Shown here piece by piece: positions 10,874 through 18,965 of a stretch of DNA of 64,000 nucleotides. Origin of the DNA: Streptomyces reniochalinae (lineage in GTDB: Bacteria; Actinomycetota; Actinomycetes; Streptomycetales; Streptomycetaceae); assembly GCF_003323735.1 (NCBI RefSeq), contig NZ_QOIM01000047.1, positions 58,158 through 122,157 on the forward strand, written 5' to 3'. The translations under genes were made by a program, and so were the position numbers. A model generated the notes under the pieces. It did no database searches. It worked only from the letters and a program-made list of their open reading frames with translations, and was not told the DNA's origin. The first letter of the stretch is position 1; every line of letters starts with the position of its first letter.

Positions 10874-12523
10874 TCAGAAGCCGCGGGTGCGTTTGGCGGC
10901 ACGGCGGCCGGGGAGGGGGGTTTCCTGGCCCGGGGTCTTGATGAACAGCCTGGCGAGCTCCCCGCCGAGGTTCACCCCGATCGCGATGGCCAGGGCCAGC
11001 GCCCCCGCGGTGGCCAGGTGTTCGAACCCCTTGTTGACGTCCTCCTGCGCGATGTTCAGCAGCCCGAAGTAGGTGTTGCTACCGGGCAGCAGCGGCCCGA
11101 TCGCCGCGGTGATGTACGGCAGAGAGGACGCGAACTGGTACCGGGACAGCAGCTGGCCGAAGAGGCCGACGAGTCCGGCGGCCATCACGGTGGCGGGCAC
11201 GGGCTTGACCCCCGCGGTGGAGAGCGCCCCGAAGATCAGCCAGGCGACGCCTCCGTTGAGCGTGGCCAGCACGATGGTGTGCCTCTCCTGCTGGAGCAGG
11301 ATGCAGAAGGCCAGTGTCAGCAGCATCGAGGCCAGCAGCTGGGTGACGGGCCGGTTGGCGTGGTAGACGACGTCCGGGGTGAGCTGGGCGTGCAGCCGGT
11401 CGCCGACGTAGAGGATCATCAGCACGCCGCAGACGATGCCGACGATCAGGTAGACGACCTCCAGCAGGCGTGCCGCGGCGGTGATGTAGAAGCCGGTCAG
11501 CCCGTCCTGGACGGCCGCCACGAGCGCCCGCCCGGGGATCAGCGCGAAGAGGCCACCGGTGATGACGGCCGAGGCCTGGATCTTGGTGTCGGTGTGCTGG
11601 GAGAGCAGCGCGACGCTGACCCCTATGCCGGCGGGCGGCATCGCGGCGGCCGCGAACTGGTAGAACTCGGGCAGTCCGCGCGCCGCGCACAGCCAGGCGA
11701 GGCGGTCGCCGAGGACGGCGCCGAGCGCGGCGAGGAAGAAGACCAGCGCGTCGCCGCCGACGAGCAGGGACGCCGCACCGGAGAGGGCGCCGCTGGCGGC
11801 GCTGAGCGCCCATTTGGTGTACGGGTGCCTGTTGCGCCGCATCTCGGCGAGGCGCCGGTATGCCTCCTCCAGGGAGACGTCGCCCTGGGTGATGTCGGCG
11901 ACGAGGCCGAAGACGGAGGAGAGCCGCGTGTAGTCGGTGCCGCGCCGCCGTACGGTCCTGCTGAGCGTCACCGGGTCGTCGACCAGTGAGGGCTGGTGGG
12001 TGATGGACAGCAGCGTGAAGGTGACGGTGGGTTCGGTGCGGTCGAGCCCGTAGGCGTGGGCGACGCCGAACATGGCGGCTTCGACGTCCTCGGCGCCTTC
12101 GCCGCCGGCCAGCAGCAGTTCGCCGATACGCAGGGTGAGGTCGAGGACGCGGGGTGGGGGCGGTCCGCTCTCGGTTTCCTCGGTGCGTGCGGGCCTCTCG
12201 GGTACGGGCCGTTCGGCCAGCGGCATGCGGACCATGGAGCGCATGCGGTCCTGCCAGGGCGAGCCCGGCTTGGCGAGGGGGCCGACGACGGGGACGCCCT
12301 CGGGCGGGGTGAAGGCGCTGCCGTGTTCGAAGTGCGGGGGTGTCTTGAGCCCTTCGGGGAGGGTGAACTCGGAGGTCGGGTGTTCCTCTTCGGGGACGGG
12401 GGGAAGCGGCACGCCCATGGGGGCGGTGAAGGCGCTCCGCGACTCTTCGGAGGACGTCCTGGCGTCCTCCGACTCACCGCCCTGCTCTGCGGCGTCGCCG
12501 TTTCCCTTGGGCTGCCCCACCAC
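10874..12523 (-). CDS. Threonine/serine exporter family protein (ThrE-like)
   Basis: A 549-residue membrane protein. The first 125 residues are acidic, Pro-rich and probably disordered. A cytosolic ThrE_1-type region (RVLDLTLRIGELLLAGGEGAED, then the THQPS segment) follows, and then about ten hydrophobic helices from residue 235 onward. Family members export threonine and serine or related small solutes; the substrate here is not known. The 3' end lies beside mobile repeat copy 2. The nearest minus-strand neighbour is tipA upstream, separated by 308 bp. Confidence 0.85.
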   Translation of the reverse strand: MVGQPKGNGDAAEQGGESEDARTSSEESRSAFTAPMGVPLPPVPEEEHPTSEFTLPEGLKTPPHFEHGSAFTPPEGVPVVGPLAKPGSPWQDRMRSMVRMPLAERPVPERPARTEETESGPPPPRVLDLTLRIGELLLAGGEGAEDVEAAMFGVAHAYGLDRTEPTVTFTLLSITHQPSLVDDPVTLSRTVRRRGTDYTRLSSVFGLVADITQGDVSLEEAYRRLAEMRRNRHPYTKWALSAASGALSGAASLLVGGDALVFFLAALGAVLGDRLAWLCAARGLPEFYQFAAAAMPPAGIGVSVALLSQHTDTKIQASAVITGGLFALIPGRALVAAVQDGLTGFYITAAARLLEVVYLIVGIVCGVLMILYVGDRLHAQLTPDVVYHANRPVTQLLASMLLTLAFCILLQQERHTIVLATLNGGVAWLIFGALSTAGVKPVPATVMAAGLVGLFGQLLSRYQFASSLPYITAAIGPLLPGSNTYFGLLNIAQEDVNKGFEHLATAGALALAIAIGVNLGGELARLFIKTPGQETPLPGRRAAKRTRGF

Positions 12524-12681
12524 GTTCTGTCCGCTCCTTACCTTCTTGCGCCTTACGCGCGGTACGCCTCATCTTTCCAGCAGTGCCACACCACGGACGC
12601 GGTGTCCAACGATGCCGGTTCCACGTGCCGGAAGCGTTTTACCTCACAGTGGAGCATGAAGCGTGATCCTCCCCCCAAAGG

Positions 12682-12699
12682 TCCCCCTGCTCAGGGGGA
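12682..12699. terminator. Perfect palindrome in the tipA-ThrE gap
   Basis: TCCCCCTGCTCAGGGGGA is an 18-bp palindrome lying about 135 nt downstream of the tipA stop and 160 nt upstream of the exporter gene. The two-base centre makes a tight hairpin, so it may be a protein-binding site or a second terminator. Confidence 0.4.
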
Positions 12700-12741
12700 T
12701 GAAAAGGCAGTCGGCGCCGCGAGGCGGTGTGACGTGCGAAA

Positions 12742-12764
12742 CCCGGCTGCGGAAAGCAGCCGGG
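12742..12764 (-). terminator. Probable tipA terminator
   Basis: A 9-bp perfect stem CCCGGCTGC / GCAGCCGGG with a GGAAA loop lies about 70 nt after the tipA stop codon. GC-rich stems without a U-tract are usual for streptomycete terminators. Confidence 0.55.
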
Positions 12765-12831
12765 CGGCGCAACGGGAGAGGCGAAGCGGGGTCGTGCGGG
12801 GTGGAGCGGAGTCGTGCGAGGTGGCGCGGGA

Positions 12832-13590
12832 TCAGGCGGCGCGCGCGGCGTTCGCCGCGATGGCGTCCCGCATGTAGACCGCGAGCCCGGGCCTGATCGC
12901 CTCGTAGGTGGCGGTGAAACGGGCGTCCGCCACGTACATCTCGCCGAGCCTGGTGTGCATCTCGTGGCCGCACTCGTAGCTGGTGCGGGAGATGAAGCGG
13001 CGGTGTTCCTCGGCGAGGTCCATCACGGCGGGCGCGTCGGGCGGGTCGCCGGCCGCCAGCCGGTCGGCGATGGCGTGGTGGATGGCGTCCATCTCGCGGG
13101 TGAACGCCTTCCAGTCGTCCTTGGTGTACGACGCCGCCTTGCGCTGCGACTGCCGCCACTCGGGCGTGCCGCCCCAGCGCTGCTCGGCCTCCTCTGCGTA
13201 CCTGTCCGGGTCGAAGTCGCCGAAGACCTCGAACTTCTCTTCGGGGGTGAGGTTGATGCCCATTTTCCGTGCCTCCATGGCGCGTTCCACGGCGGCGGCC
13301 ATCTCCGTCAGCCGGCCGATCCGCGCGGTCAGCAGGGTGTGCTGACGGCGCAGATGGCCGACCGGGTCGGCGTCCGGGTCGTCCAGCAAGGTGGCCACCT
13401 CTTCCAGGGGGAAGCCCAGCTCCCGGTAGAAGAGGATCTGCTGCAACCTGTCCAGATCGGTGTCGGTGTAGCGCCGGTGCCCGGCCGCCGTGCGGGTGCC
13501 GGGCACCAGCAGTCCGATCTCGTCGTAGTGGTGCAGCGTGCGCACGGTGACCCCGGTGAACCCTGCGACCTGCCCGACGGAGTGGCTCAC
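12832..13590 (-). CDS. tipA: TipAL-type thiopeptide-responsive MerR activator
   Basis: A 252-residue regulator. Residues 1-75 form a MerR helix-turn-helix (QVAGFTGVTVRTLHHYDEIG). A long dimerising helix follows, then a TipAS antibiotic-binding domain whose SYECGHEMH carries the candidate cysteine that reacts with thiopeptides. The start is the GTG at 13590, chosen because AAGGAGG lies 6 nt before it. The promoter just upstream has the tipA arrangement, so autoactivation is expected. In tipA genes an internal start also yields the short TipAS form that traps drug; I have not located one with confidence here. Confidence 0.9.
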   Translation of the reverse strand: MSHSVGQVAGFTGVTVRTLHHYDEIGLLVPGTRTAAGHRRYTDTDLDRLQQILFYRELGFPLEEVATLLDDPDADPVGHLRRQHTLLTARIGRLTEMAAAVERAMEARKMGINLTPEEKFEVFGDFDPDRYAEEAEQRWGGTPEWRQSQRKAASYTKDDWKAFTREMDAIHHAIADRLAAGDPPDAPAVMDLAEEHRRFISRTSYECGHEMHTRLGEMYVADARFTATYEAIRPGLAVYMRDAIAANAARAA

Positions 13591-13619
13591 TTCCGCCTCC
13601 TTCTCGCTTACGGCAGTCC

Positions 13620-13650
13620 ACGGTGCCCCCTCACGCCACGTGAGGTGCAA
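13620..13650 (-). promoter_or_regulatory. tipA autoregulated promoter
   Basis: On the minus strand: -35 TTGCAC (13645-13650), a 19-bp spacer, then -10 CACCGT (13620-13625). The spacer and the last base of the -35 contain the imperfect palindrome CCTCACGTGGCGTGAGG (13629-13645). A 19-bp spacer with an inverted repeat is the signature of MerR-activated promoters, and the sequence closely resembles the known tipA promoter as I recall it. Confidence 0.8.
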
Positions 13651-13665
13651 GGGGCTTCCGCTTCC

Positions 13666-14268
13666 CTACGCCGGGCTGTCGGACAGGACGCTGAGGTCGC
13701 GTGCGCCTTCGCCCGCCATGACGAAGGCGCCCCTCTCCAGGCGGCCGATCAGCTCGCGGGCCCAGGCCGCTTCGCTGTCCGCGGTGCGGACCCACAGCTT
13801 CATGATCTCCCCGATGTGGCCCTCCTCCTCGGGGACGGCACTGGAGGGGCTCCAACTCGCGGTGACCTCGTCCCGCCAGCCTTCCAGTGCGGCCACGCGC
13901 TGTGCGAGCAGGTCGATGGCCTCGCCGCGCGGGAGGTCGACGAGGAAGCCGATGGCGGAGGTCAGCAGTTCCTGTTTCTCGCGGGTGGCGGTCAGCGCGT
14001 GCCGCAGCATCCGGAAGAACTCCGCCTCACCGGCCGCGGTGATCTCGTACTCGGTGCGCGGGGGGCCGCCCGCCGTGCTGGGGGCGATGTCGTGCGCGAG
14101 CAGCAGGTCCTGCTTGGCCAGCTGTTTGAGCGCGTGGTAGACCGACCCGGGCTTGGCGGTGGACCACTCGTGCGCGCCCCAGTACTCCAGGTCTCCTCGG
14201 ACCTGGTAGCCGTGCGCCCGTCCGCGCAGGCGCACGTCTCCCAGCACCAGCAGCCGGATCGCCGACAT
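13666..14268 (-). CDS. PadR family transcriptional regulator
   Basis: A 200-residue PadR-like repressor with an N-terminal winged helix (residues 1-90, including GSVYHALKQLAKQDLL) and a C-terminal helical dimerisation region (about 95-185). It ends shortly after the tipA promoter region, which reads in the same direction. A perfect 18-bp palindrome lies 40 nt upstream of its start and is a likely autoregulatory operator. The likely target is itself and perhaps the DinB-like gene just upstream, although that gene ends beyond the palindrome. Confidence 0.85.
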   Translation of the reverse strand: MSAIRLLVLGDVRLRGRAHGYQVRGDLEYWGAHEWSTAKPGSVYHALKQLAKQDLLLAHDIAPSTAGGPPRTEYEITAAGEAEFFRMLRHALTATREKQELLTSAIGFLVDLPRGEAIDLLAQRVAALEGWRDEVTASWSPSSAVPEEEGHIGEIMKLWVRTADSEAAWARELIGRLERGAFVMAGEGARDLSVLSDSPA

Positions 14269-14307
14269 CGCTTCCCCTGCGTGTTGAGTCCCTTGTCTCC
14301 GCGCCCC

Positions 14308-14325
14308 CTGGTCAAGTTTGACCAG
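14308..14325. promoter_or_regulatory. PadR operator candidate
   Basis: CTGGTCAAGTTTGACCAG is a perfect 18-bp palindrome (arms CTGGTCAA / TTGACCAG, centre GT). On the minus strand it contains TTGACC, a good -35 element, so a bound repressor would block RNA polymerase. It lies 40 bp upstream of the padR start. Confidence 0.6.
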
Positions 14326-14342
14326 TCAGCGGATCACGGAGG

Positions 14343-14915
14343 TTACTCCCCGGACTGCCAGGCCGACCAGTCGGGCTCGGGCATCGCCCCTGTCTCGAAG
14401 ACCAGGTCGAAGGCGCCCTTGCCGTCGATCGTCTCGCGGACGAGGTCGGCGTGACCCGCGTGGCGGGCGAACTCCTCGATCAGGTGCAGCAGCCCCCAGC
14501 GCCAGGAGAACTCCCCGCCCTTGTCCCAGGGCGCCGGCGGGACGACGAACGTCTCGTCCAGCGAGTCGAGGGCCCGCACGGCCGCCTCGGTCTCGGCGCC
14601 GACCCGCTCGGAGAACGCGATCAGTTCCGCCGCCGTCTCCGTCTCGGTGGGCGTGAAGCTGTTCTCCCACTCCTCCTGCTTCTCCGCCTCGGCGGCCTCG
14701 ACCCCCCGAAAGGTGCGCAACCAGCCCCGCTCGACCACGGTGACGTGCTTGAGGAGCCCGGCCACCGACAGTGCGCTGGCCGCGGGCGTGCTGCGCGCCT
14801 GCTCCTCGGTCAGCCCGTGGAGGGCTCGGCGGAGGCCGCCGCGCTGGGCCTCCAGATAGGCCAGAAGGGCTCCACGCTCGTCACCTGCGGACTCGGCTCG
14901 GACGACTACGGGCAT
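14343..14915 (-). CDS. DinB/DUF664 family protein
   Basis: About 190 residues of four-helix DinB type, related to metal-dependent thiol S-transferases. Candidate metal-binding histidines are in LLKHVTVVE and in LLHLIEEFARHAGHADLVRE. The ATG at 14915 is preferred because GAGGTGG lies 8 nt before it; an ATG four codons earlier is possible. The substrate is unknown. It shares a strand with the PadR gene but is separated from it by the operator. Confidence 0.8.
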   Translation of the reverse strand: MPVVVRAESAGDERGALLAYLEAQRGGLRRALHGLTEEQARSTPAASALSVAGLLKHVTVVERGWLRTFRGVEAAEAEKQEEWENSFTPTETETAAELIAFSERVGAETEAAVRALDSLDETFVVPPAPWDKGGEFSWRWGLLHLIEEFARHAGHADLVRETIDGKGAFDLVFETGAMPEPDWSAWQSGE

Positions 14916-15126
14916 GCTGCTCGCCACCTCACTGATCGGCCTTCCCGGTGTTCTTCCGGGCTGATGAGGCCACGGTAGAAAGCCTCGCGGTCAGCTCCCG
15001 TCCGCCGTGAGCGCCCGGCCCGTCCGCCGGACCCGCGGACCGGCGGATCCGCGGACCGGCGGACCGGGAGGAGAAACCGGCCGGGCCCGGCGCCAGTGGC
15101 GGGGTCCGGCCGGTGTGGAAACGGCG

Positions 15127-16584
15127 TCAGAACGGGAAGGTGCTCCGTTCCCGCTGGATGGACAGCCAGCGGGTGGTGGTGAAGGCCTCCACCACCTGGG
15201 GGCCGTTCAGGCGCCCGAGCCCGGAGAGCTTCTCGCCGCCGTAGGGCACGGTGGGCTCGTCGGCGACCGTGGAGTCGTTGACGTGGACCATGCCCGCGTC
15301 GATCCGCCGGGCCACCGCGATCCCCCGCTCGATGTCGGAGCTGTGCACGGCGCCGGCGAGCCCGTAGGGGGTGTCGTTGGCGACGTGGACGGCCTCCTCG
15401 TCCCCGTCGACGGCCACGACCAGGGCGACGGGGCCGAAGATCTCCTCGTGCAGCAGCGGCGAGGCCACCGGCAGGTCGGTGAGCACGCTGGGCGAGACGA
15501 GGTTGCCGTCGACGGCACCGTGCAGCAGCGCGGTGGCGCCTTCGGCGAGGGCCTGCTCGACGATGGCGGTCACACGCTCGGCCTGGCGGGAGTTGATGAG
15601 GGGGCCGATGTGGGTGGCGGGGTCGGCGGGGTCGCCCACCACGAGCCGCCGGACGCGCTCGACGAACTTGGGCGTGAACTCCGGCTCCAGGCGCCGGTCG
15701 ACGATGATCCGGTTGGCCGCCATGCACAGCTGGCCCTGGTTGACGAAGCGGCTGTAGACGGCGGCGTCGACGGCGTAGTCCACATCGGCGTCGTCCAGCA
15801 CCACCAGGCCGCTGTTGGAGCCCAGTTGCAGGATGACGCGTTTGAAGGTGCGGCCCGCGACGGTCGAGACGTGGCGGCCCACCCGGTCCGACCCGGTGAA
15901 GGAGATGACCTTGGGCACCGGGTGCTCGATGAGAGTGTCACCGATCTCCGCGCTGTCGGTGATGACGACGTTCACCAGCCCCGGCGGCAGTCCGGCGTCC
16001 TGGAGGACCTTGGCGACCAGGGTGCCGCCGCAGACGGGCGTGGACTGGTGCGGCTTGAGGACGACGGCGTTGCCCAGCGCGAGCGCGGGCGCGGCCGACT
16101 TGACCGCCAGCAGGAAGGGGTAGTTGAACGGCGAGATGATGCCGACGACCCCCACCGGGTCGCGGTGGACGCGGTTCTCCTTGCCCTGCACGGAGGACGG
16201 CAGGATCTGAGCGCTCGGAACCAGCGCGAGCTGGAGCGCCTCGCGGAAGAACTCCTTGACCATGTGGATCTCGAAGGCCGCCTTGAGCCGGGTACCGCCC
16301 AGCTCGGCGACGATGGCCTCCGTGATCGCGCTCTCCTGCTCCTCGATCACCCGGATCGCCCGCTCGAAGACGCGTCTGCGCGTGTAGGGGTTGGTGGCCG
16401 CCCACTCACGCTGGGCCCGTTCCGCGGCGCGGTACGCCTCGTCCACCTCGTCGCGGGTGGCGACGGTGATGGAGGCGAGCTTCTCCCCGTTGTAGGGGTT
16501 GAAGTCGATGATGTCCCAGGAACCCGTGCCGGGACGCCACTGGCCGTCTATGCACTGGAGGGCCAGATCCGTGAAGTAGGACAT
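15127..16584 (-). CDS. Aldehyde dehydrogenase family protein with Glu-to-Gln change
   Basis: A 485-residue NAD(P)-dependent aldehyde dehydrogenase fold. The catalytic cysteine is present in NQGQLCMAANRI, as are ISPFNYP, SFTGSDRVGRHV and HEEIFGPV. The position that normally holds the general-base glutamate (LELGG) reads LQLGS, a Gln encoded by CAA. Start at ATG 16584 with GAAGGA upstream. The natural substrate is unknown; aromatic aldehyde oxidation is common among similar streptomycete enzymes. It stands alone, next to the XRE regulator. Confidence 0.9.
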   Translation of the reverse strand: MSYFTDLALQCIDGQWRPGTGSWDIIDFNPYNGEKLASITVATRDEVDEAYRAAERAQREWAATNPYTRRRVFERAIRVIEEQESAITEAIVAELGGTRLKAAFEIHMVKEFFREALQLALVPSAQILPSSVQGKENRVHRDPVGVVGIISPFNYPFLLAVKSAAPALALGNAVVLKPHQSTPVCGGTLVAKVLQDAGLPPGLVNVVITDSAEIGDTLIEHPVPKVISFTGSDRVGRHVSTVAGRTFKRVILQLGSNSGLVVLDDADVDYAVDAAVYSRFVNQGQLCMAANRIIVDRRLEPEFTPKFVERVRRLVVGDPADPATHIGPLINSRQAERVTAIVEQALAEGATALLHGAVDGNLVSPSVLTDLPVASPLLHEEIFGPVALVVAVDGDEEAVHVANDTPYGLAGAVHSSDIERGIAVARRIDAGMVHVNDSTVADEPTVPYGGEKLSGLGRLNGPQVVEAFTTTRWLSIQRERSTFPF

Positions 16585-16640
16585 GCCATTCCTTCGTGGG
16601 GTTGAAGGAGATGCTGCTGGCTGGTCATCGTACCGGCCGA

Positions 16641-17546
16641 TCACAGCAGTTGGCGGATTCGGTGAAGGTGATCCCGGGTGTGTTCGGGAGAAAGGCCGAT
16701 TTCCACCAGTCGTCGCAGCACCTGGTCGTACTGCGCCACCTCGTCACGCTTGTCCAGATACAGCGCACTGGTCAGCTGTTCGAGGTAGACGATGTCGTTG
16801 AGGTCCGACTCGGGGAAGCGCAGCAGCGTGAACGCGCCGCTCTCCGCGGCGTGGCCGCCCAGCTCGAACGGGACGACGTACAGGGAGATGTTGGGCGCCT
16901 CGGAGACCTCGGCGAGGTGGAGCAGCTGGGCGTCCATGACGGCCGCGCTGCCGAAGGGGCGGCGCAGCGCGGCCTCGTCGAGGACGCAGAGCAGGTGCGG
17001 CGCGTGCTCCCCCAGCAGCAGCTTCTGGCGCTCCAGGCGGAGCGCCACGCGGCGGGCGACCTCGTCCTCGGCCAGCGGCGTGCGGTGTCCTGCGCTGACG
17101 ACGGCGTGCGCGTACTCGTCGGTCTGCAGGAGGCCGTGGACGAACTGGACCTCGTAGGTGCTGATGCGGGAGGCGGCTCCCTCCAGGCCCACGTAGGTCT
17201 GGAACCAGGCGGGCAGCACGTCGCTGTAGTTGTGCCACCAGCCCGCGATGCTGGAGTCACGGGCGAGGGAGAGCAGGGGCTCGCGCTCGGTGTCGTCGGT
17301 GACGCCGTAGAGCGTGAGGAGGTCCTCCACGTCGCGGGCCTTGAAGCTGACGCGCCCCAGCTCCATGCGGCTGATCTTCGACTCGGACGCCCGGATCGAG
17401 TAGCCGGCGGCCTCGCGGGTGATGCCGCGCGCCTCCCGCAACCTTCTCAGCTGGGATCCGAGCAGGATGCGCCGCACCATGGAACCGCTGGCTCCGCCCG
17501 CCCCTTTCGGTACTGCGGTGCTGCTCTGTGCCGGTTGTGTTGCCAT
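16641..17546 (-). CDS. XRE-type regulator with DUF5753
   Basis: A 301-residue streptomycete regulator. A Cro/C1-type helix-turn-helix occupies about residues 27-80 (LREARGITREAAGYSI, then SKISRMELGR), and a DUF5753 domain fills the rest (WFQTYVGLEGAASRISTYE, FVHGLLQTDEYA). Such proteins are typically encoded beside an ATPase of anti-sigma type and a DUF397 protein, as here, in WhiJ-like development/antibiotic loci. The ATG at 17546 is chosen with GGAGGG upstream, although the frame is open further upstream. Confidence 0.9.
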   Translation of the reverse strand: MATQPAQSSTAVPKGAGGASGSMVRRILLGSQLRRLREARGITREAAGYSIRASESKISRMELGRVSFKARDVEDLLTLYGVTDDTEREPLLSLARDSSIAGWWHNYSDVLPAWFQTYVGLEGAASRISTYEVQFVHGLLQTDEYAHAVVSAGHRTPLAEDEVARRVALRLERQKLLLGEHAPHLLCVLDEAALRRPFGSAAVMDAQLLHLAEVSEAPNISLYVVPFELGGHAAESGAFTLLRFPESDLNDIVYLEQLTSALYLDKRDEVAQYDQVLRRLVEIGLSPEHTRDHLHRIRQLL

Positions 17547-17820
17547 TCCGATCAGCCCTCCACCCCTGCTCGAGGGGAAGTGTGCCATCTCCGCGCTTCG
17601 TTGAGTGCCCACCCGATTACACACGAAGGAAAGTAGCGCGTGCACGTGCATCTGCCCTTGCATCTGCTGTGAGCATTGGGAACCATGGGGGAGGCACAAG
17701 TGGACCCGTCGGCCGGGGAGTTGGCCTTCGGGTGCGCCGTAACGCCCGCACCAGCGGGGAAGCACGTCCGACAGGGATCCACACAGGATCGCCGCTGCCG
17801 CTGACAGCCAGGAGTGGCCG

Positions 17821-18567
17821 TTGCACGGGACCGAAGGATCGACGGTGCTGGAGCCCTTATGGGACGGGCTCCCCACACCGGATGCCGCCTCGGTTTCCGG
17901 TTCGGTCTCCTGCGCGCTCCCCGCGCACCACCGATCCGTCTCCGGCGCGCGGGACTTCACCCGCAGGACGTTGCAGCGCTGGGGCCTGACCGAAGAGTTC
18001 GATGACGTGGCGCTGGTGGTCACCGAATTGGTGACCAATGCCATGCGGCACGGCCTGACCCCCGGCGCCGATCACGGGGCGGCGTCGGGGGACGAGGGCG
18101 GCCGGCAGGTGAGGCTCCACCTGACCTGCTGGTCCGCCCGACTGGTCTGTGCCGTACGCGATCCCAGCGACCAACCGCCCGACGTGTCGGCTGTGCGGGC
18201 CGCGCGGGCGGCGGCCCACGGGGGCTTCGGGGCTTCGGGCGGACCGTCCGGCCACGGGGGCCGAGGGCACGGGGGAAACGGGGGTAACGGGGGACACGGG
18301 GGCGTCGTGGATGCCGATGACGCGTGGGACGCGTCGAGCGCCTTGGCTCCTTACGGGGAGGCCGAGGCGCTCGGCATCACGGCGGAGTCGGGCCGGGGTC
18401 TGTGCCTGGTCGACTCCTTCAGCGACACCTGGGGATGGCATCCGCTGCCGGGCCCACTGGCCGGGAAGGTCGTGTGGGCCCTCTTCCGGGTGGCCGAGGG
18501 CGCCGGCGATCCCGCGGGCACCCGGGATGTCATGGACGCAACAGATCGTCGAACTCCCCGGCTTTGA
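17821..18567 (+). CDS. ATP-binding (RsbW/HATPase-like) regulator
   Basis: About 248 residues. The GHKL ATPase motifs are ELVTNAMRHG (N box, about 69-78) and SGRGLCLVD (G box). A Gly/His-rich loop of about 28 residues (repeating GHGGNGG) is inserted between them. It probably acts as an anti-sigma-like kinase or partner of the adjacent XRE regulator, divergent at 17546. The start is uncertain: a TTG at 17821 is used, and a GTG 24 bp downstream would also serve. Its 3' end overlaps the convergent DUF397 gene by 38 bp. Confidence 0.8.
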   Translation: MHGTEGSTVLEPLWDGLPTPDAASVSGSVSCALPAHHRSVSGARDFTRRTLQRWGLTEEFDDVALVVTELVTNAMRHGLTPGADHGAASGDEGGRQVRLHLTCWSARLVCAVRDPSDQPPDVSAVRAARAAAHGGFGASGGPSGHGGRGHGGNGGNGGHGGVVDADDAWDASSALAPYGEAEALGITAESGRGLCLVDSFSDTWGWHPLPGPLAGKVVWALFRVAEGAGDPAGTRDVMDATDRRTPRL

Positions 18568-18769
18568 CGCCGAGGATCATCGCCTCGACCTCCGCCGGCG
18601 TGTAGACGAGCGCCGGGCCTTCGGGGAAGCGCGAGTTGCGCACGGCGATGTCGCCGTCGGGCAGCTTCGCAAGTTCCACACACGTTCCCTGCGAATTGCT
18701 GAACCGGCTCTTCCGCCACACGACCCCCTGGAGGTCCTTGGCGGCCATGCCGTTGTACGCGTGAGGCAC
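18530..18769 (-). CDS. DUF397 protein
   Basis: A 79-residue member of DUF397, recognised by WRKSRFSNSQGTCVELAKL, IAVRNSRFPEGPALVYT and a final EFDDLL. These small streptomycete proteins partner XRE/DUF5753 regulators. It reads towards the ATPase gene and overlaps its 3' end by 38 bp. Some open frame continues upstream, but the ATG at 18769 fits the family. Confidence 0.9.
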   Translation of the reverse strand: MPHAYNGMAAKDLQGVVWRKSRFSNSQGTCVELAKLPDGDIAVRNSRFPEGPALVYTPAEVEAMILGVKAGEFDDLLRP

Positions 18770-18928
18770 TGGGGTCTCCTGGACTCGTCCGGTGGGCCGT
18801 GCAGGTTGAACAGCAGGTCAGTGCCGACTGCCAACTCCCCGGGATCATAACTGCGTTCACGTACCGATGCATGTGCCGATGCACGTGCACGACCCGCGGT
18901 CGCAACCTCATCACAGCGGGTCAGACCC

Positions 18929-18959
18929 TTGACTTGAACTTGACTTCAAGTTCTAGCTT
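18929..18959 (+). promoter_or_regulatory. MerR-type promoter of the ABC exporter, probably leaderless
   Basis: -35 TTGACT (18929-18934), a 19-bp spacer, then -10 TAGCTT (18954-18959). The spacer holds the perfect palindrome GAACTTGACTTCAAGTTC (18936-18953). A stretched spacer with an inverted repeat is the hallmark of MerR-family activation. Seven nucleotides after the -10 is the A of the ATG at 18966, and no ribosome site is present, so the mRNA probably begins at the start codon. Confidence 0.75.
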
Positions 18960-18965
18960 CGCCCC

